A stretch of DNA of 64,000 bases from Serratia symbiotica (GCF_000821185.2 NZ_CP050855.1:1116001-1180000), one strand, 5' to 3'. Positions 51,274 through 60,478 are shown, counted from the stretch's first letter. Numbers and translations are program-made. The notes: generated by a model from the sequence alone, not told the origin.

Positions 51274-52140
51274 TTATGATTTAATCAGAGATTTATATTC
51301 GGAAATCCTTTTTTTGTGTGAAGAGATAGATAAACTTTTATCATTTATTACAACCAAGTTATTATTAAATCTTTCAAAAATAGTCTCATTTTTTTTGTTA
51401 ATGATCTTGTTTTCAGCCTCTGGATTTGATTTTACATATTCATTGAGACGATTTATACTTTGCGTATGCTTGTAAAAATTGGCTGGAAGATATTTATCCA
51501 ACTTTTCATGAGATAAAGTAGCACCTCGCTCACATAAGACACCGTCAATATTATCCTTGTGTATTTTTTCTAACTTGTCAGATTCGAGATAAAGTTTTTT
51601 AGCCAGAGCCAAACTAAAAATCCCACATTCGGATGAGCTTCGTTGAATATCCATTTCCACCAGGGAAAAATAACAATCAGGTAATTGATAACATTCAATG
51701 GCCATTTTTGTCCTCAACGCCAGCATTGCCGAGCCAAGACCATTGAAGGTTGTAGGTTCAAACAATACCAATGATGTCTTATTATTGACAATTTTATAAT
51801 CGATAATTGAAAAATGGGTTCCCCTATCCCCCATGTTAGTTATAAGTCTGGAAGATTCAATTCCGTCATCGATCGCATTTTTTATTGCTATGGGAAGGTC
51901 TCGTGGTGTTGTGATAAATTTAAGGTTCATCTCCGGGTATTTATTATTTGCTTGATCTACTAGGGCTGGCATCATTTTAATATCTGTACTTACATAATTG
52001 GTATAGATCCAACTACCATCGCTAATGTCATTCTCTAAACGTGTAATAATACTTTTTAATGATTCATCACTGAGTAGGGTATCATCTTCTTTTTTTAATG
52101 AACTATTGGCTCTGTTTATTGAATCTAGTGATCCAGGCAT
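51274..52140 (-). CDS. YopJ-family Ser/Thr acetyltransferase effector
   Basis: 288 residues, exactly the length of Yersinia YopJ. The catalytic triad H109 (GDRGTHFSIIDY), E128 (LVLFEPTTF) and C172 (RSSSECGIFSLALAKK) falls at the same numbers as in YopJ. YopJ proteins are type III secreted, acetylate Ser/Thr of host kinases and dampen immunity or kill cells. GGAG lies six bases before the ATG. The gene is AT-rich, unlike the core. No secretion machinery is in the window; activity and delivery are inferred. YopJ-family genes are known from animal, plant and insect-associated bacteria. Confidence 0.92.
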   Translation of the reverse strand: MPGSLDSINRANSSLKKEDDTLLSDESLKSIITRLENDISDGSWIYTNYVSTDIKMMPALVDQANNKYPEMNLKFITTPRDLPIAIKNAIDDGIESSRLITNMGDRGTHFSIIDYKIVNNKTSLVLFEPTTFNGLGSAMLALRTKMAIECYQLPDCYFSLVEMDIQRSSSECGIFSLALAKKLYLESDKLEKIHKDNIDGVLCERGATLSHEKLDKYLPANFYKHTQSINRLNEYVKSNPEAENKIINKKNETIFERFNNNLVVINDKSLSISSHKKRISEYKSLIKS

Positions 52141-52243
52141 ATATTAATCTCCATGTCAGAAATAGGCATTGAATATGAGTTTTACACATTACCTTGATGG
52201 TGATGGGTTTACCGGGCGAGGGCCATTCCCCGCCCGGTTTCAA

Positions 52244-54295
52244 TCAGAAGCTGACGTTAACTTTGGCCCACAGAGTGCGGCCCGACTCGTTAAGAGAAGT
52301 ATTGGCTGAATAGCCAAAGTCGTTGTTGCCTGCCCGGTTCAGATGTTCGCTGTAGGCTTTGTTAAGGATGTTATCCAGCCCAGTACTTAACTTGAGGTTT
52401 TTATTTACCTTATAGGCCACGTTGGCCGATAGTACACCGAACCCCGGGCTGGCGGCAAAGTCTTTACCTGCCGCGTTGCCTTCGTTGATCGCCACACGAT
52501 GTTGGCTACTGACCAGTCGCCACAAGGCAGTGCTGCTCCAGTCGCCGTGCTCATAGGTCAGCCCCCAGCGTGCTTCCAGCGGTGGGATCTGCGGCAATGG
52601 TTGGTTATCGCGGGTGTTTTTGCCCCATGAGTAGGCCAGGCTAGCATCAGTTTTCCAGTCTTCGCTCAACTGATAGCCAAAGCCCATCTCCGCCCCCATG
52701 ATATTTGCGTTAACGTTATCGGCCTGGCTGATACGCGCGTTGTGGGGATCATACTTGAACAGGATAAAGTCATCAACGCGGCCTGCGTAGGCCGAGACCC
52801 AACTGCTGAGGCGCGTGCCGTTGTACTGAGCACCGATGTCAATCTGGGTCGTTTTCTCGCTGTTCACGCGGGAGAACGGATCTTTACCTCCATCAGGGCC
52901 GAAGGTTGGCGAGAACAGTTCCCAGTAGTCGGGAAAACGCTCAGTATAGCCAATGCCAGCGTAAAGCATCAGCGGCATTTCCGCGAGCGTATGTTCAATA
53001 CGCGCAAAGCCGCTGGGCAGCGTGTCCGAACGTTCCACGTCCTTGCTGTTGGCAAATTTTTCTACCAGGCTGCGATCGAGACGCGCGCCGCCGATCACTT
53101 TACTTTGCTCACTGGCATTCCAACTCAGTTCACCGAAGGCACCGTAGTTATTGAATTGCGCATCTTTTTGCCAGATGGCACGGCTCATGTTGCGATGGGT
53201 ATTCGTCTGGGTGTCAACACCGCTCTCCAATTTGACGTCCTGCCATCGCCAAGTTCCCATCACACGCCCACCGATGGTGCGGCGATCGACCTGCATGGCC
53301 ATACCGGCAGCCATATGCATACCGTGATGCCCGCTCATGCCGCCACTACTGGGGGAGCGCAGGGTGATGTTGTCCATGATGTGGTTAGCGTAATTGTAAT
53401 AAACTTGTGCCTCCAGTTTGTCGAGCACATCGCCAATATTAGATTTTTCAACGCGCATACCCAGGCTCTCGCGCTTGAACTGCGAACCGTCCATCCCTCG
53501 GCCGCCATAACGCGCCTCACCATTGCCTCTGCCCATAGTTATTTCTAATAGGGTATCGCTGTCTGGCGTCCATCCTAGCGTTAAATCACCGTTCCATTTG
53601 TCCCAGCGTGATGGCACCCGGTTGTTGGTACCATCCTGATAGTCGTTAGAGCGGGATTTATTGCCCATCACTCGCAGGAAGCCTTGTTCTGCACCCAAAC
53701 TGGCATCGATATTCTCATCCCATCGGCCATTAGAGCCAGTCAACACGCTGGCGTTGGCTTTAATACCCGGTTTATCAAAGCGTGGGCGCTCACGTTCAAA
53801 GCGCACCGTGCCTGCTGACGAACCTGGCCCCCAAAGCACCGTTTGCGGCCCTTTGGTGATGGTTAACAGGTCGTAGCTCTCTGGTGAGATATATGAAGTG
53901 GGTGCATCCATACGCGAGGGGCAGCTACCCAATAGTTCCGAGCCATCGGTGAGAATTTTCAATCGTGAACCAAACATGCCGCGCAACACAGGATCACCGT
54001 TGGTGCCGCCATTGCGGATTTGAGAAAAGCCAGGAATAGTTTTCAGGTAGTCGGAACCATCGCTGGCAGGCACTGGTTGTCTTGGCGTTTTAGGTGAAGT
54101 CACTATGGTCAATGGCGAGTAGAGTGGTGCAATGACTGTGATCACTTCGCCATCATTTATAGGCCCAAGAGAGGAGGGCTGGTGCGGCTGTGCAGCCTGG
54201 CTTTGGAAGGCTACCAGCAAGAATAGCGGCATGGCGGCAGTAATCGAACGGCTTACGGCGTTCTTTGTATAAAGTGTAGTTTCTACGAACATCAT
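52244..54295 (-). CDS. TonB-dependent copper receptor (OprC/NosA type)
   Basis: 683 residues from ATG 54295 (AAAGGTACG upstream); an in-frame ATG at 54505 would add 70 residues without a signal peptide. Signal peptide ends near QSQAAQ. The plug holds GGTNGDPVLRGMFGSRL and MLTDGSELLGSCPSRMD-like residues, and the barrel ends GRTLWAKVNVSF. A Met/His-rich loop, GMSGHHGMHMAAGMAM, fits copper binding. An upstream DUF2946-type gene on the same strand supports a copper link. Specific metal is inferred. Confidence 0.88.
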   Translation of the reverse strand: MMFVETTLYTKNAVSRSITAAMPLFLLVAFQSQAAQPHQPSSLGPINDGEVITVIAPLYSPLTIVTSPKTPRQPVPASDGSDYLKTIPGFSQIRNGGTNGDPVLRGMFGSRLKILTDGSELLGSCPSRMDAPTSYISPESYDLLTITKGPQTVLWGPGSSAGTVRFERERPRFDKPGIKANASVLTGSNGRWDENIDASLGAEQGFLRVMGNKSRSNDYQDGTNNRVPSRWDKWNGDLTLGWTPDSDTLLEITMGRGNGEARYGGRGMDGSQFKRESLGMRVEKSNIGDVLDKLEAQVYYNYANHIMDNITLRSPSSGGMSGHHGMHMAAGMAMQVDRRTIGGRVMGTWRWQDVKLESGVDTQTNTHRNMSRAIWQKDAQFNNYGAFGELSWNASEQSKVIGGARLDRSLVEKFANSKDVERSDTLPSGFARIEHTLAEMPLMLYAGIGYTERFPDYWELFSPTFGPDGGKDPFSRVNSEKTTQIDIGAQYNGTRLSSWVSAYAGRVDDFILFKYDPHNARISQADNVNANIMGAEMGFGYQLSEDWKTDASLAYSWGKNTRDNQPLPQIPPLEARWGLTYEHGDWSSTALWRLVSSQHRVAINEGNAAGKDFAASPGFGVLSANVAYKVNKNLKLSTGLDNILNKAYSEHLNRAGNNDFGYSANTSLNESGRTLWAKVNVSF

Positions 54296-54446
54296 CGTAC
54301 CTTTATATATAAAAATGGTTTTCGCTGGCAGCTTATTTTCATCAGGCATAAATAATCGTGGCAAAAAAAGCTGCCTTAAATATGGGGTTATCCCAGTCAT
54401 GATACTGGAATAATCTGAACAATAGCGCTGTAGGTTTTCTTTTAAA

Positions 54447-54938
54447 TCAGCGAAGTGATATTGGCGGCGCGCGGGGTTGTAGTTCAGTATGAACGACATG
54501 AGCAAATAAAGGGAAGATGTAGTGTATTGGTAGTGACCGGGAAATTATCGAGCCAAACCAGAACAGTGGAGACTGCGCCAAATCCAGCAACGGAACATGG
54601 ATTAACAAGGTGCAGTAACCGCAGGCGTTGTCGTCCATCATCATTGCCATATTATGGCTACTATTGGCATGCATCATCGGGGGTGGGGCGCCGGGCTGTG
54701 CCTGCGGCGGGTTTGTAGATTGATGATGCATCAGCATTTTCATGCCGAAATCCGCCATACTTGTCGTTTCAGAACAGCCAACGCGCGTATGTTCCAGAGA
54801 TCGTGAGATCACTGGGGCAACAAACAGCATTAGAATCGCAAAAATCCCTAACCAGGTAGGCACCAAGCCTCGCGATGCATTTGTCTGAATTAACGACACA
54901 TTTAACCTAAGTAAAGGGTTAACAACGAAGTATGGCAT
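54447..54938 (-). CDS. DUF2946-type membrane-associated protein
   Basis: 163 residues if read from ATG 54938; a GTG at 54899 (giving MSLIQTNASRG) has a better upstream site. One hydrophobic segment (WLGIFAILMLFVAPVISRSL) near the start, then a His/Met-rich part (MHANSSHNMAMMM) and a CGYC pair, then another hydrophobic stretch. This is the DUF2946 plan, found beside copper receptors. It lies 150 bases upstream of the receptor on the same strand. A role in copper handling is inferred. Confidence 0.75.
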   Translation of the reverse strand: MPYFVVNPLLRLNVSLIQTNASRGLVPTWLGIFAILMLFVAPVISRSLEHTRVGCSETTSMADFGMKMLMHHQSTNPPQAQPGAPPPMMHANSSHNMAMMMDDNACGYCTLLIHVPLLDLAQSPLFWFGSIISRSLPIHYIFPLFAHVVHTELQPRAPPISLR

Positions 54939-55424
54939 TGTACTGGGTTATTAATACAAATGGTAAAACATTTTTGAATACTCAGGGTTATTTCACAATT
55001 AATCAGTGAGTATGTTCCTATTTTTACGGTTGCCGTCAGTTCGAAGACAGCAGGGTACTCAGGATTGAGTAAATAGTTGTGGTGATAGTGCACCAGAGTC
55101 TCCAGCATGGTCACAGACGCGGTCTCAGATAGCGGGTTTTGGTCGGATCACAAATAAACCCCATGCTCTATACGGGTGATCAAGCGCATAACTTCCAGCG
55201 TTCTAGGATCTCAGGCATCATCAGTAAAATAAATTTAACATAATATACATTATGCGCATCCGTGTTTCTTTTCGATTGCAGGTGTTTTATGCATGACTGG
55301 AGCTATTGCAAGTTTAAAATGTAACCCAATCCTCAAAAATAGAAATGTCCTTTGAAAAAATCTTCCGCCATGCTGAAATGTTCTGGCAAAATTATCACTT
55401 CACTGTCTGTTGCAAGGTTTGCTT
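54939..55424. other. Gap with no recognised gene
   Basis: About 490 bases, AT-rich, with no convincing coding frame, transposase piece or terminator. It separates the copper genes from the second cluster of island genes. Confidence 0.4.
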
Positions 55425-55661
55425 ATGAATGTTAATAAATTATCTACATCATCAACTCAGCACACCGCTGCTGATGATCGCATCTATAAGGATTCTAAAG
55501 GGAGGTCTGTCGGGCTTGCTGGTAAAGTAAACAGAGTTACAAATACCGTCGATGTACCGGAGCGATTTCCACTGCAAACACCTGAAGATAAAAGACATAT
55601 GGATGCGCTTTTTAACAGATGCTCCAGTCATGCAGAAAAATACCTGCAATCGAAAAAATAG
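55425..55661 (+). CDS. Small hypothetical protein, Ser/Thr-rich N-terminus
   Basis: 78 residues from ATG 55425 (a TTG at 55410 is possible). Starts MNVNKLSTSSTQHTAADDRI. The polar Ser/Thr-rich start without a signal peptide is the composition often seen in type III substrates. Not recognised. It may be the N-terminal piece of a larger protein whose remainder is the broken stretch to 55905. Confidence 0.4.
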   Translation: MNVNKLSTSSTQHTAADDRIYKDSKGRSVGLAGKVNRVTNTVDVPERFPLQTPEDKRHMDALFNRCSSHAEKYLQSKK

Positions 55662-55689
55662 ATAACTTATTCAATTATCAGTTAATCAG

Positions 55690-55905
55690 CTCACCGAAGT
55701 AGTCACGTCGGTTGCCGGGCTGATATCATCCATTTTCGGAGGCGTTTTTCTCAGTAACCGCAGCCAGGCCGTCCGGCTGCCGGAGGCTGTGGCATCGCCT
55801 TAAGACGTTAAACGCGTGGAGGTCAGGTTCGACGGTGACGATGTCAGCGTTGATTTCATGACGTCACGCGACCAGCCTCCTATGCAAGGTACGCTTGATA
55901 AGTAA
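55690..55905 (+). pseudogene. Remnant of an unidentified coding sequence
   Basis: Frame reading LTEVVTSVAGLISSIFGGVF then LSNRSQAVRLPEAVASP, a TAA, then DVKRVEVRFDGDDVSVDFMT and QPPMQGTLDK before a stop. Composition is protein-like, with a hydrophobic Gly-rich segment first, and GC is higher than its neighbours. The in-frame stop (probably from GAA or CAA) and the lack of a start suggest a pseudogene. Family unknown. Confidence 0.45.
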
Positions 55906-56012
55906 CTGTCTGATATATATAAATATAATGGATATACAAAACGCTGGAAAAATCTGGGATTCCAGCGTAATACCCCACTATCTCGATTGCCCCATGTAAT
56001 AATAGTTACAAG

Positions 56013-56041
56013 TTGCTATTAATTTCTTTATGGTTTATATA
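56013..56041 (+). promoter_or_regulatory. Candidate promoter of the sucrose isomerase gene
   Basis: TTGCTA at 56013-56018 and TATATA at 56036-56041 are 17 bases apart and lie 66 bases before the start codon. The region is very AT-rich so a chance match is possible. Confidence 0.4.
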
Positions 56042-56106
56042 TTGCTTATAGTATAGCGATTATTAAATACTTTAATATTTACCGATAACTTCGGGAGAGT
56101 AATTTA

Positions 56107-57906
56107 ATGCCCCATCACGGATATCTCACTGCGATAGCTATCCTTATCGCAACCTCTGTTTCTACCAAGTGTCATCAAGCCTATGGCGCTATACAAGCCG
56201 CAGATCCTGAGTCCATTGTTCAACAGTCGAAGGCACCGCCTACATGGTGGAAACAGGCTGTCTTTTATCAAGTTTACCCGCGTTCATTCAAAGATACCAA
56301 TGGGGATGGTATTGGTGATATTAATGGTATCATAGAAAAATTAGACTATCTGAAAAAACTGGGAATTGATGCAATCTGGATAAATCCACATTACGATTCC
56401 CCGAATACGGATAATGGCTATGACATCCGTGATTATCGAAAAATCATGAAAGAATATGGCACGATGGAAGATTTCGATCGGCTGATTACAGAAATGAAGA
56501 AGCGCAACATGCGTTTGATGATCGATATCGTCATTAACCATACCAGCGATCAACATGCCTGGTTTGTCAAGAGTAAAAGCAGTAAGGATAATCCTTACCG
56601 AGACTATTATTTCTGGCGAGATGGCAAAGACGATCAAGCACCAAATAATTATCCTTCTTTTTTTGGTGGCTCAGCTTGGCAAAAAGATGATAAATTCGGC
56701 CAGTATTACCTCCATTACTTTTCCAAGCAACAACCCGATCTCAATTGGGATAACTCTAACGTTCGCCAAGATCTGTATAAAATGCTACGTTTCTGGCTAG
56801 ATAAGGGGGTCTCTGGTCTACGTTTTGATACTGTTGCTACCTATTCAAAAATTCCAGGTTTCCCAAACCTTACTCAACGGCAATTGAAGAATTTTTCAGA
56901 AGAATATACTCAAGGGCCTAATATTCATCGTTATATCAATGAAATAAATAGAGAAGTGCTATCCCATTACGATATCGCTACAGCGGGCGAACTCTTTGGC
57001 ATTCCCTTGGATCAATCAATAAAGTTCTCCGATCGTCGCCGCAATGAACTAAATATTGCTTTTACCTTTGATCTGATTAGGCTTGATCGCGACAATGATG
57101 AAAGATGGCGGCGAAAAGACTGGAACCTTTCACAATTCCGCCAAGTGATCGATAAGGTTGACCGTACTGCCGGGGAATATGGATGGAATGCTTTCTTCTT
57201 AGACAACCATGACAACCCTAGAGCTGTATCTCATTTCGGTGATGATCGTCCGCAATGGCGTGAACACTCAGCCAAAGCGCTTGCAACCTTGATACTAAGC
57301 CAACACGCCACGCCTTTCATATATCAAGGTTCAGAACTGGGTATGACCAACTACCCATTTAAAAAAATGGATGATTTTGACGATATTGAAGTGAAAGGTT
57401 TTTGGCATGACTATGTTAAGACGGGTAAGGTAAACGCCGAAGAATTCTTGCAAAATGTCCGCCAGATCAGTCGCGATAATAGCCGAACGCCATTCCAATG
57501 GGATGCGAGTAAAAATGCAGGATTCACCACCGGAACGCCTTGGTTGAAAATAAACCCTAACTACCTAGAAATCAATGCAGCAAACCAACTTAATGACCCA
57601 AAGTCAGTATTTAATTATTATCGTCAATTGATCAAAATTCGTCATGATATCCCAACCCTAACCTACGGAAACTACGTTGATTTGGATACTAAAAATGATT
57701 CTATCTATGCCTATACTCGAAATCTTGGCTCGGAAAAATATCTTATAATCGTTAATTTTAAAGAAAAAACTATGCGCTATACGTTACCTAACAATCTATC
57801 TATTAATACAACCATTATTGAAAACAATGCCAAAAGTAGTACGAAAAAAAATGATACCTTGCTAGTTTTAGAACCATGGCAATCTGGTATTTATAAACTT
57901 AATTAA
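56107..57906 (+). CDS. Secreted sucrose isomerase (isomaltulose/trehalulose synthase)
   Basis: 599 residues, family GH13. A GGGAGAG ribosome site precedes ATG 56107. An N-terminal signal-like stretch (LTAIAILIATSVS) suggests export to the periplasm. The (beta/alpha)8 barrel begins WWKQAVFYQVYPRSFKDTNG. Catalytic residues D241 (GLRFDTVATY), E295 (ATAGELFG) and D369 (FLDNHDNPR) and the product-specificity loop RLDRD at 325-329 all match sucrose isomerases of Klebsiella and Serratia (PalI) in position. Such enzymes turn sucrose into isomaltulose and trehalulose. An oligo-1,6-glucosidase or trehalose synthase would lack RLDRD. Intact and AT-rich, so probably acquired. Confidence 0.9.
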   Translation: MPHHGYLTAIAILIATSVSTKCHQAYGAIQAADPESIVQQSKAPPTWWKQAVFYQVYPRSFKDTNGDGIGDINGIIEKLDYLKKLGIDAIWINPHYDSPNTDNGYDIRDYRKIMKEYGTMEDFDRLITEMKKRNMRLMIDIVINHTSDQHAWFVKSKSSKDNPYRDYYFWRDGKDDQAPNNYPSFFGGSAWQKDDKFGQYYLHYFSKQQPDLNWDNSNVRQDLYKMLRFWLDKGVSGLRFDTVATYSKIPGFPNLTQRQLKNFSEEYTQGPNIHRYINEINREVLSHYDIATAGELFGIPLDQSIKFSDRRRNELNIAFTFDLIRLDRDNDERWRRKDWNLSQFRQVIDKVDRTAGEYGWNAFFLDNHDNPRAVSHFGDDRPQWREHSAKALATLILSQHATPFIYQGSELGMTNYPFKKMDDFDDIEVKGFWHDYVKTGKVNAEEFLQNVRQISRDNSRTPFQWDASKNAGFTTGTPWLKINPNYLEINAANQLNDPKSVFNYYRQLIKIRHDIPTLTYGNYVDLDTKNDSIYAYTRNLGSEKYLIIVNFKEKTMRYTLPNNLSINTTIIENNAKSSTKKNDTLLVLEPWQSGIYKLN

Positions 57907-58111
57907 TAGAAAATTGAACGTGTGGAAGGATTGCGCATTGAAGACTGGTGGTTCGGCTTCCCAGGTTTAATACTGCGCGAGTTACCGCCCTCACCTGTTC
58001 AGCATGAGCAGATTTAATAGCCAAAATTTCATCAGCATTCTTTCCAGACTGTAGCCAAAAGCCAAGTCCAAGTAGTTGATGGAAAGCGCGTCTGGGCTGA
58101 GAAAAATTTAG

Positions 58112-58173
58112 GCCAGATGTAATCTGACAAACCCCTGTATAAATAACCGGTAACTGTCAGATCACATCTTGGC
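58112..58173. repeat. Inverted repeat between sucrose isomerase and repeat-protein genes
   Basis: GCCAGATGTAATCTGACA (58112-58129) and TGTCAGATCACATCTTGGC (58155-58173) are complementary except for a substitution and a one-base bulge. The arms look like the two ends of an insertion sequence brought 25 bases apart, or a strong hairpin ending transcription of both neighbours. Confidence 0.5.
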
Positions 58174-58222
58174 TAATACAACTAAAGAGGCTGCTGCGGA
58201 ATTCAAATGGTGAATTACAGTC

Positions 58223-59593
58223 CTATACCGTTGTCGCTGGCAATTTGATGAGTTCCTTTTTGTCATGGGTGTAAATGAATGGTATATATCCGATAGCTAA
58301 AATGATTCCAACGACCATACTATCGCGAAAATCTCCTTTTTGAGCAGCAAAACACCCAGCTGTTGAACTACTGAATAGAGTTGCACGCCCTGCTAATGTA
58401 TCAAATAATTGATTATAAGCGGTTTTTTGAGTTCTCTCATTTCCGGGCCGGAAACGCAAGTCAAAATTAAGTTCAGGATTATTATATGATGTTGCGTGAA
58501 ACCCCCGATTTGTTAACTCATCAACTGTTTCCCCCGCTATGTTGATTAATGCTCTACCCAGCATATTCGCTGCTAGCTCTCCTATTATAGGTGTCAGAGT
58601 GTGTACCAACATGTTCATTCCCTGATCTACTGTCATCTGATTTACCATATAGGCTGCGGCAGACTTGGAAGTGGGTTCAAATCTGAATCCACCTTGATTA
58701 TTATCTTGCAGCTGTAAAAAATATTGAGATAAGTCTCTTAATGGAACATAAGAAAATACAGCAGCAATCAAGGAATTTACCGCAACAGATAGACCACCTG
58801 TAGCAACTAAAGCTGTACCTGTTCCCAAGGCAAGGGCTATATTTGTCAGCCTGGAACTTAAGCTTTTCTGTGTTATAGTTCCAGCGTGAATATCTCGTGC
58901 TAATCCTATTAATTGGAGCGCTATTGGTGTTGCTAGGGCTATAGCCCCAAGACTCACAGGGGCTGCCTGAGGAAGTTTATCAAACAATACGGGTAAAACA
59001 GACCTTCTCACATACTCACGTACTGCAGTAGGCAAGCCCACTGAAACTATATTACGTTTAAGTGCAAGTCCGGTATTTTTACCGTGCCGATGAATATAAG
59101 CGCTCCAGCATTCTTGTTCATCCCGATCATTATCTTCGGTCATTTGAATGACAGTGTGAAGTGGTTTGCTAGCTGAAGTAGCCTTTTCATTTGATGTTGA
59201 GCTTTCATTATCTTCGGTCATTTGAATGACAGTGTGAAGTGGCTTGCTAGCTGAAGTAGCCTTTTCATTTGATGTTGAGCTTTCATTATCTTCGGTCATT
59301 TGAATGACAGTGTGAAGTGGTTTGCTAGCTGAAGTGGTCTCTTCATTTGATGTTGAGCTTTCATGAGTGATAGAACGCATATCATTGGCAAGCCCTGGCC
59401 CCTGCGTTGGGTTCAGAGGAGCTAGTGATGAGCTTACAATATCAGTGTGTATTTGAGTGATGGAAATTATATCATTGGCAAGCCTTGACTCCTGCGTAAT
59501 TTGATTTGATGTATTATCACTTTGTGAATTAGAATTGATATAAGTATAAATCGGATGGGAATGATCTTTCCTACCTACATTTTCAACCATCAT
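58223..59593 (-). CDS. Putative effector with three 26-residue repeats
   Basis: 456 residues from ATG 59593, which has AAGGAG at a good distance; an upstream ATG at 59653 lacks one. The N-terminal 160 residues are polar, Ser/Thr/Asn-rich and contain three near-identical 26-residue units (core SKPLHTVIQMTEDN). The rest is helical with two hydrophobic stretches (PVSLGAIALATPIALQLIGL and LALGTGTALVATGGLSVAVN), and it ends LIKLPATTV. No signal peptide. I do not recognise it. The composition fits a type III-delivered, membrane-inserting protein, which is inference. Confidence 0.65.
   Translation of the reverse strand: MMVENVGRKDHSHPIYTYINSNSQSDNTSNQITQESRLANDIISITQIHTDIVSSSLAPLNPTQGPGLANDMRSITHESSTSNEETTSASKPLHTVIQMTEDNESSTSNEKATSASKPLHTVIQMTEDNESSTSNEKATSASKPLHTVIQMTEDNDRDEQECWSAYIHRHGKNTGLALKRNIVSVGLPTAVREYVRRSVLPVLFDKLPQAAPVSLGAIALATPIALQLIGLARDIHAGTITQKSLSSRLTNIALALGTGTALVATGGLSVAVNSLIAAVFSYVPLRDLSQYFLQLQDNNQGGFRFEPTSKSAAAYMVNQMTVDQGMNMLVHTLTPIIGELAANMLGRALINIAGETVDELTNRGFHATSYNNPELNFDLRFRPGNERTQKTAYNQLFDTLAGRATLFSSSTAGCFAAQKGDFRDSMVVGIILAIGYIPFIYTHDKKELIKLPATTV
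59128..59361 (-). repeat. Three tandem 78-bp units inside the repeat-protein gene
   Basis: The plus-strand phrase CATTATCTTCGGTCATTTGA recurs at 59128, 59206 and 59284, exactly 78 bases apart. The units differ by only a few bases, so they arose recently. The period is a multiple of three and keeps the frame, so copy number could change without breaking the protein. Confidence 0.95.
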
Positions 59594-60061
59594 ATTGCTC
59601 CTTAAGCAGTGTGTGAATGTGTTGTTGCCTCTGTGCCATTTACTTAGTGCCACTCACCGGATGCCTTAGTGACGAAGAAGGAATGATCACTTACCTCTAA
59701 AAACCAAAAGTGAAAAAGCAAGAAACATGCCAATTTTTACTTTTTGATTTAAAAGGCTTTTTATTGTTTATTGAAGAACTTCATGCAACGATATAGCGCA
59801 TTTGCACCATGGTGTTCCACGTTCATCTGCGTCTGGTAATGGCTGACTGGCATGACGGACAAGGGGCACCTCGGAATTTCTCTGCAAATCATGTCGCGTA
59901 GAAATATGCAGCTTGGTCAGGGAGGTGGGGATCACAGGTCGCCCGGCGTAGCCGGTTCATGCATTGCGTGGTGTGTCATGGCGGCTCTGCAGATGGCAGG
60001 ATGTGTGAAAGGTATTTATGTCAACGCCAATGCTTGACGGGCCAGAGGGAGAACACAATTA
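59594..60061. other. Gap with an IS1-like scrap
   Basis: About 470 bases. Around 59870-59895 the sequence TTCTCTGCAAATCATGTCGC is identical to part of the InsA region of the IS1-type element at 7331-7804, and GGGGCACCTC upstream also resembles it. The rest is unassigned. The 61-residue frames here look like chance. Confidence 0.45.
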
Positions 60062-60397
60062 TCATTTGTCGTGCAGACTTATTGCATACACTTCTTTATA
60101 TTCACCTCCACTGCTATCAAAAGTTACATTTACAGGATAATTAAGAATATAGGCAAGTTGGGCTAATTCAAGAATATTTTGCCCCTCAATTCCATTGCAA
60201 TTCCAGTTACCTCCCTGAAAGGGTATATTAAAAGTAGACAAGCTAGATAACTTTAAAAAACAGGTAGGGCCAACATTATTGGCTTTATAGCTATATATGT
60301 ATCCACGCAAGCTAAACACACTGGCATATGTAATACCTTGCAAATAAGTGAAAAATAAAAATACAGATACCAGCATGTAGATGATATTTTTATTCAT
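60062..60397 (-). CDS. AB5 toxin B subunit (PltB/SubB/ArtB-like)
   Basis: 111 residues. AAGGATTAAATT precedes ATG 60397. Signal peptide MNKNIIYMLVSVFLFFTYLQ with cleavage near YAS, leaving about 85 residues, the size of an OB-fold B subunit. Two cysteines (GPTCFLKL and GNWNCNG) could form the conserved disulfide, followed by the helix NILELAQLAYIL and the strand PVNVTFD. Layout resembles PltB, ArtB and SubB, which form pentamers that bind sialylated glycans. It is the third gene of a B-A-B cluster. Low similarity makes the family call moderate. Confidence 0.7.
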   Translation of the reverse strand: MNKNIIYMLVSVFLFFTYLQGITYASVFSLRGYIYSYKANNVGPTCFLKLSSLSTFNIPFQGGNWNCNGIEGQNILELAQLAYILNYPVNVTFDSSGGEYKEVYAISLHDK

Positions 60398-60478
60398 AAT
60401 TTAATCCTTTTTAATCACGATAAATTTGAGTGACCATGACCATTAGATCCAATGGCTGCTGATGCGCAGGCGATATAT

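Noticed and set aside
54296..54505. 70-residue N-terminal extension of the copper receptor
   Set aside because: It has no signal peptide features, overlaps the 3' end of the DUF2946-type gene and lies before a clear signal peptide starting at 54295.
59128..59361. The three 78-bp units as a CRISPR array
   Set aside because: The units are contiguous without unique spacers and keep a reading frame; they are coding repeats.
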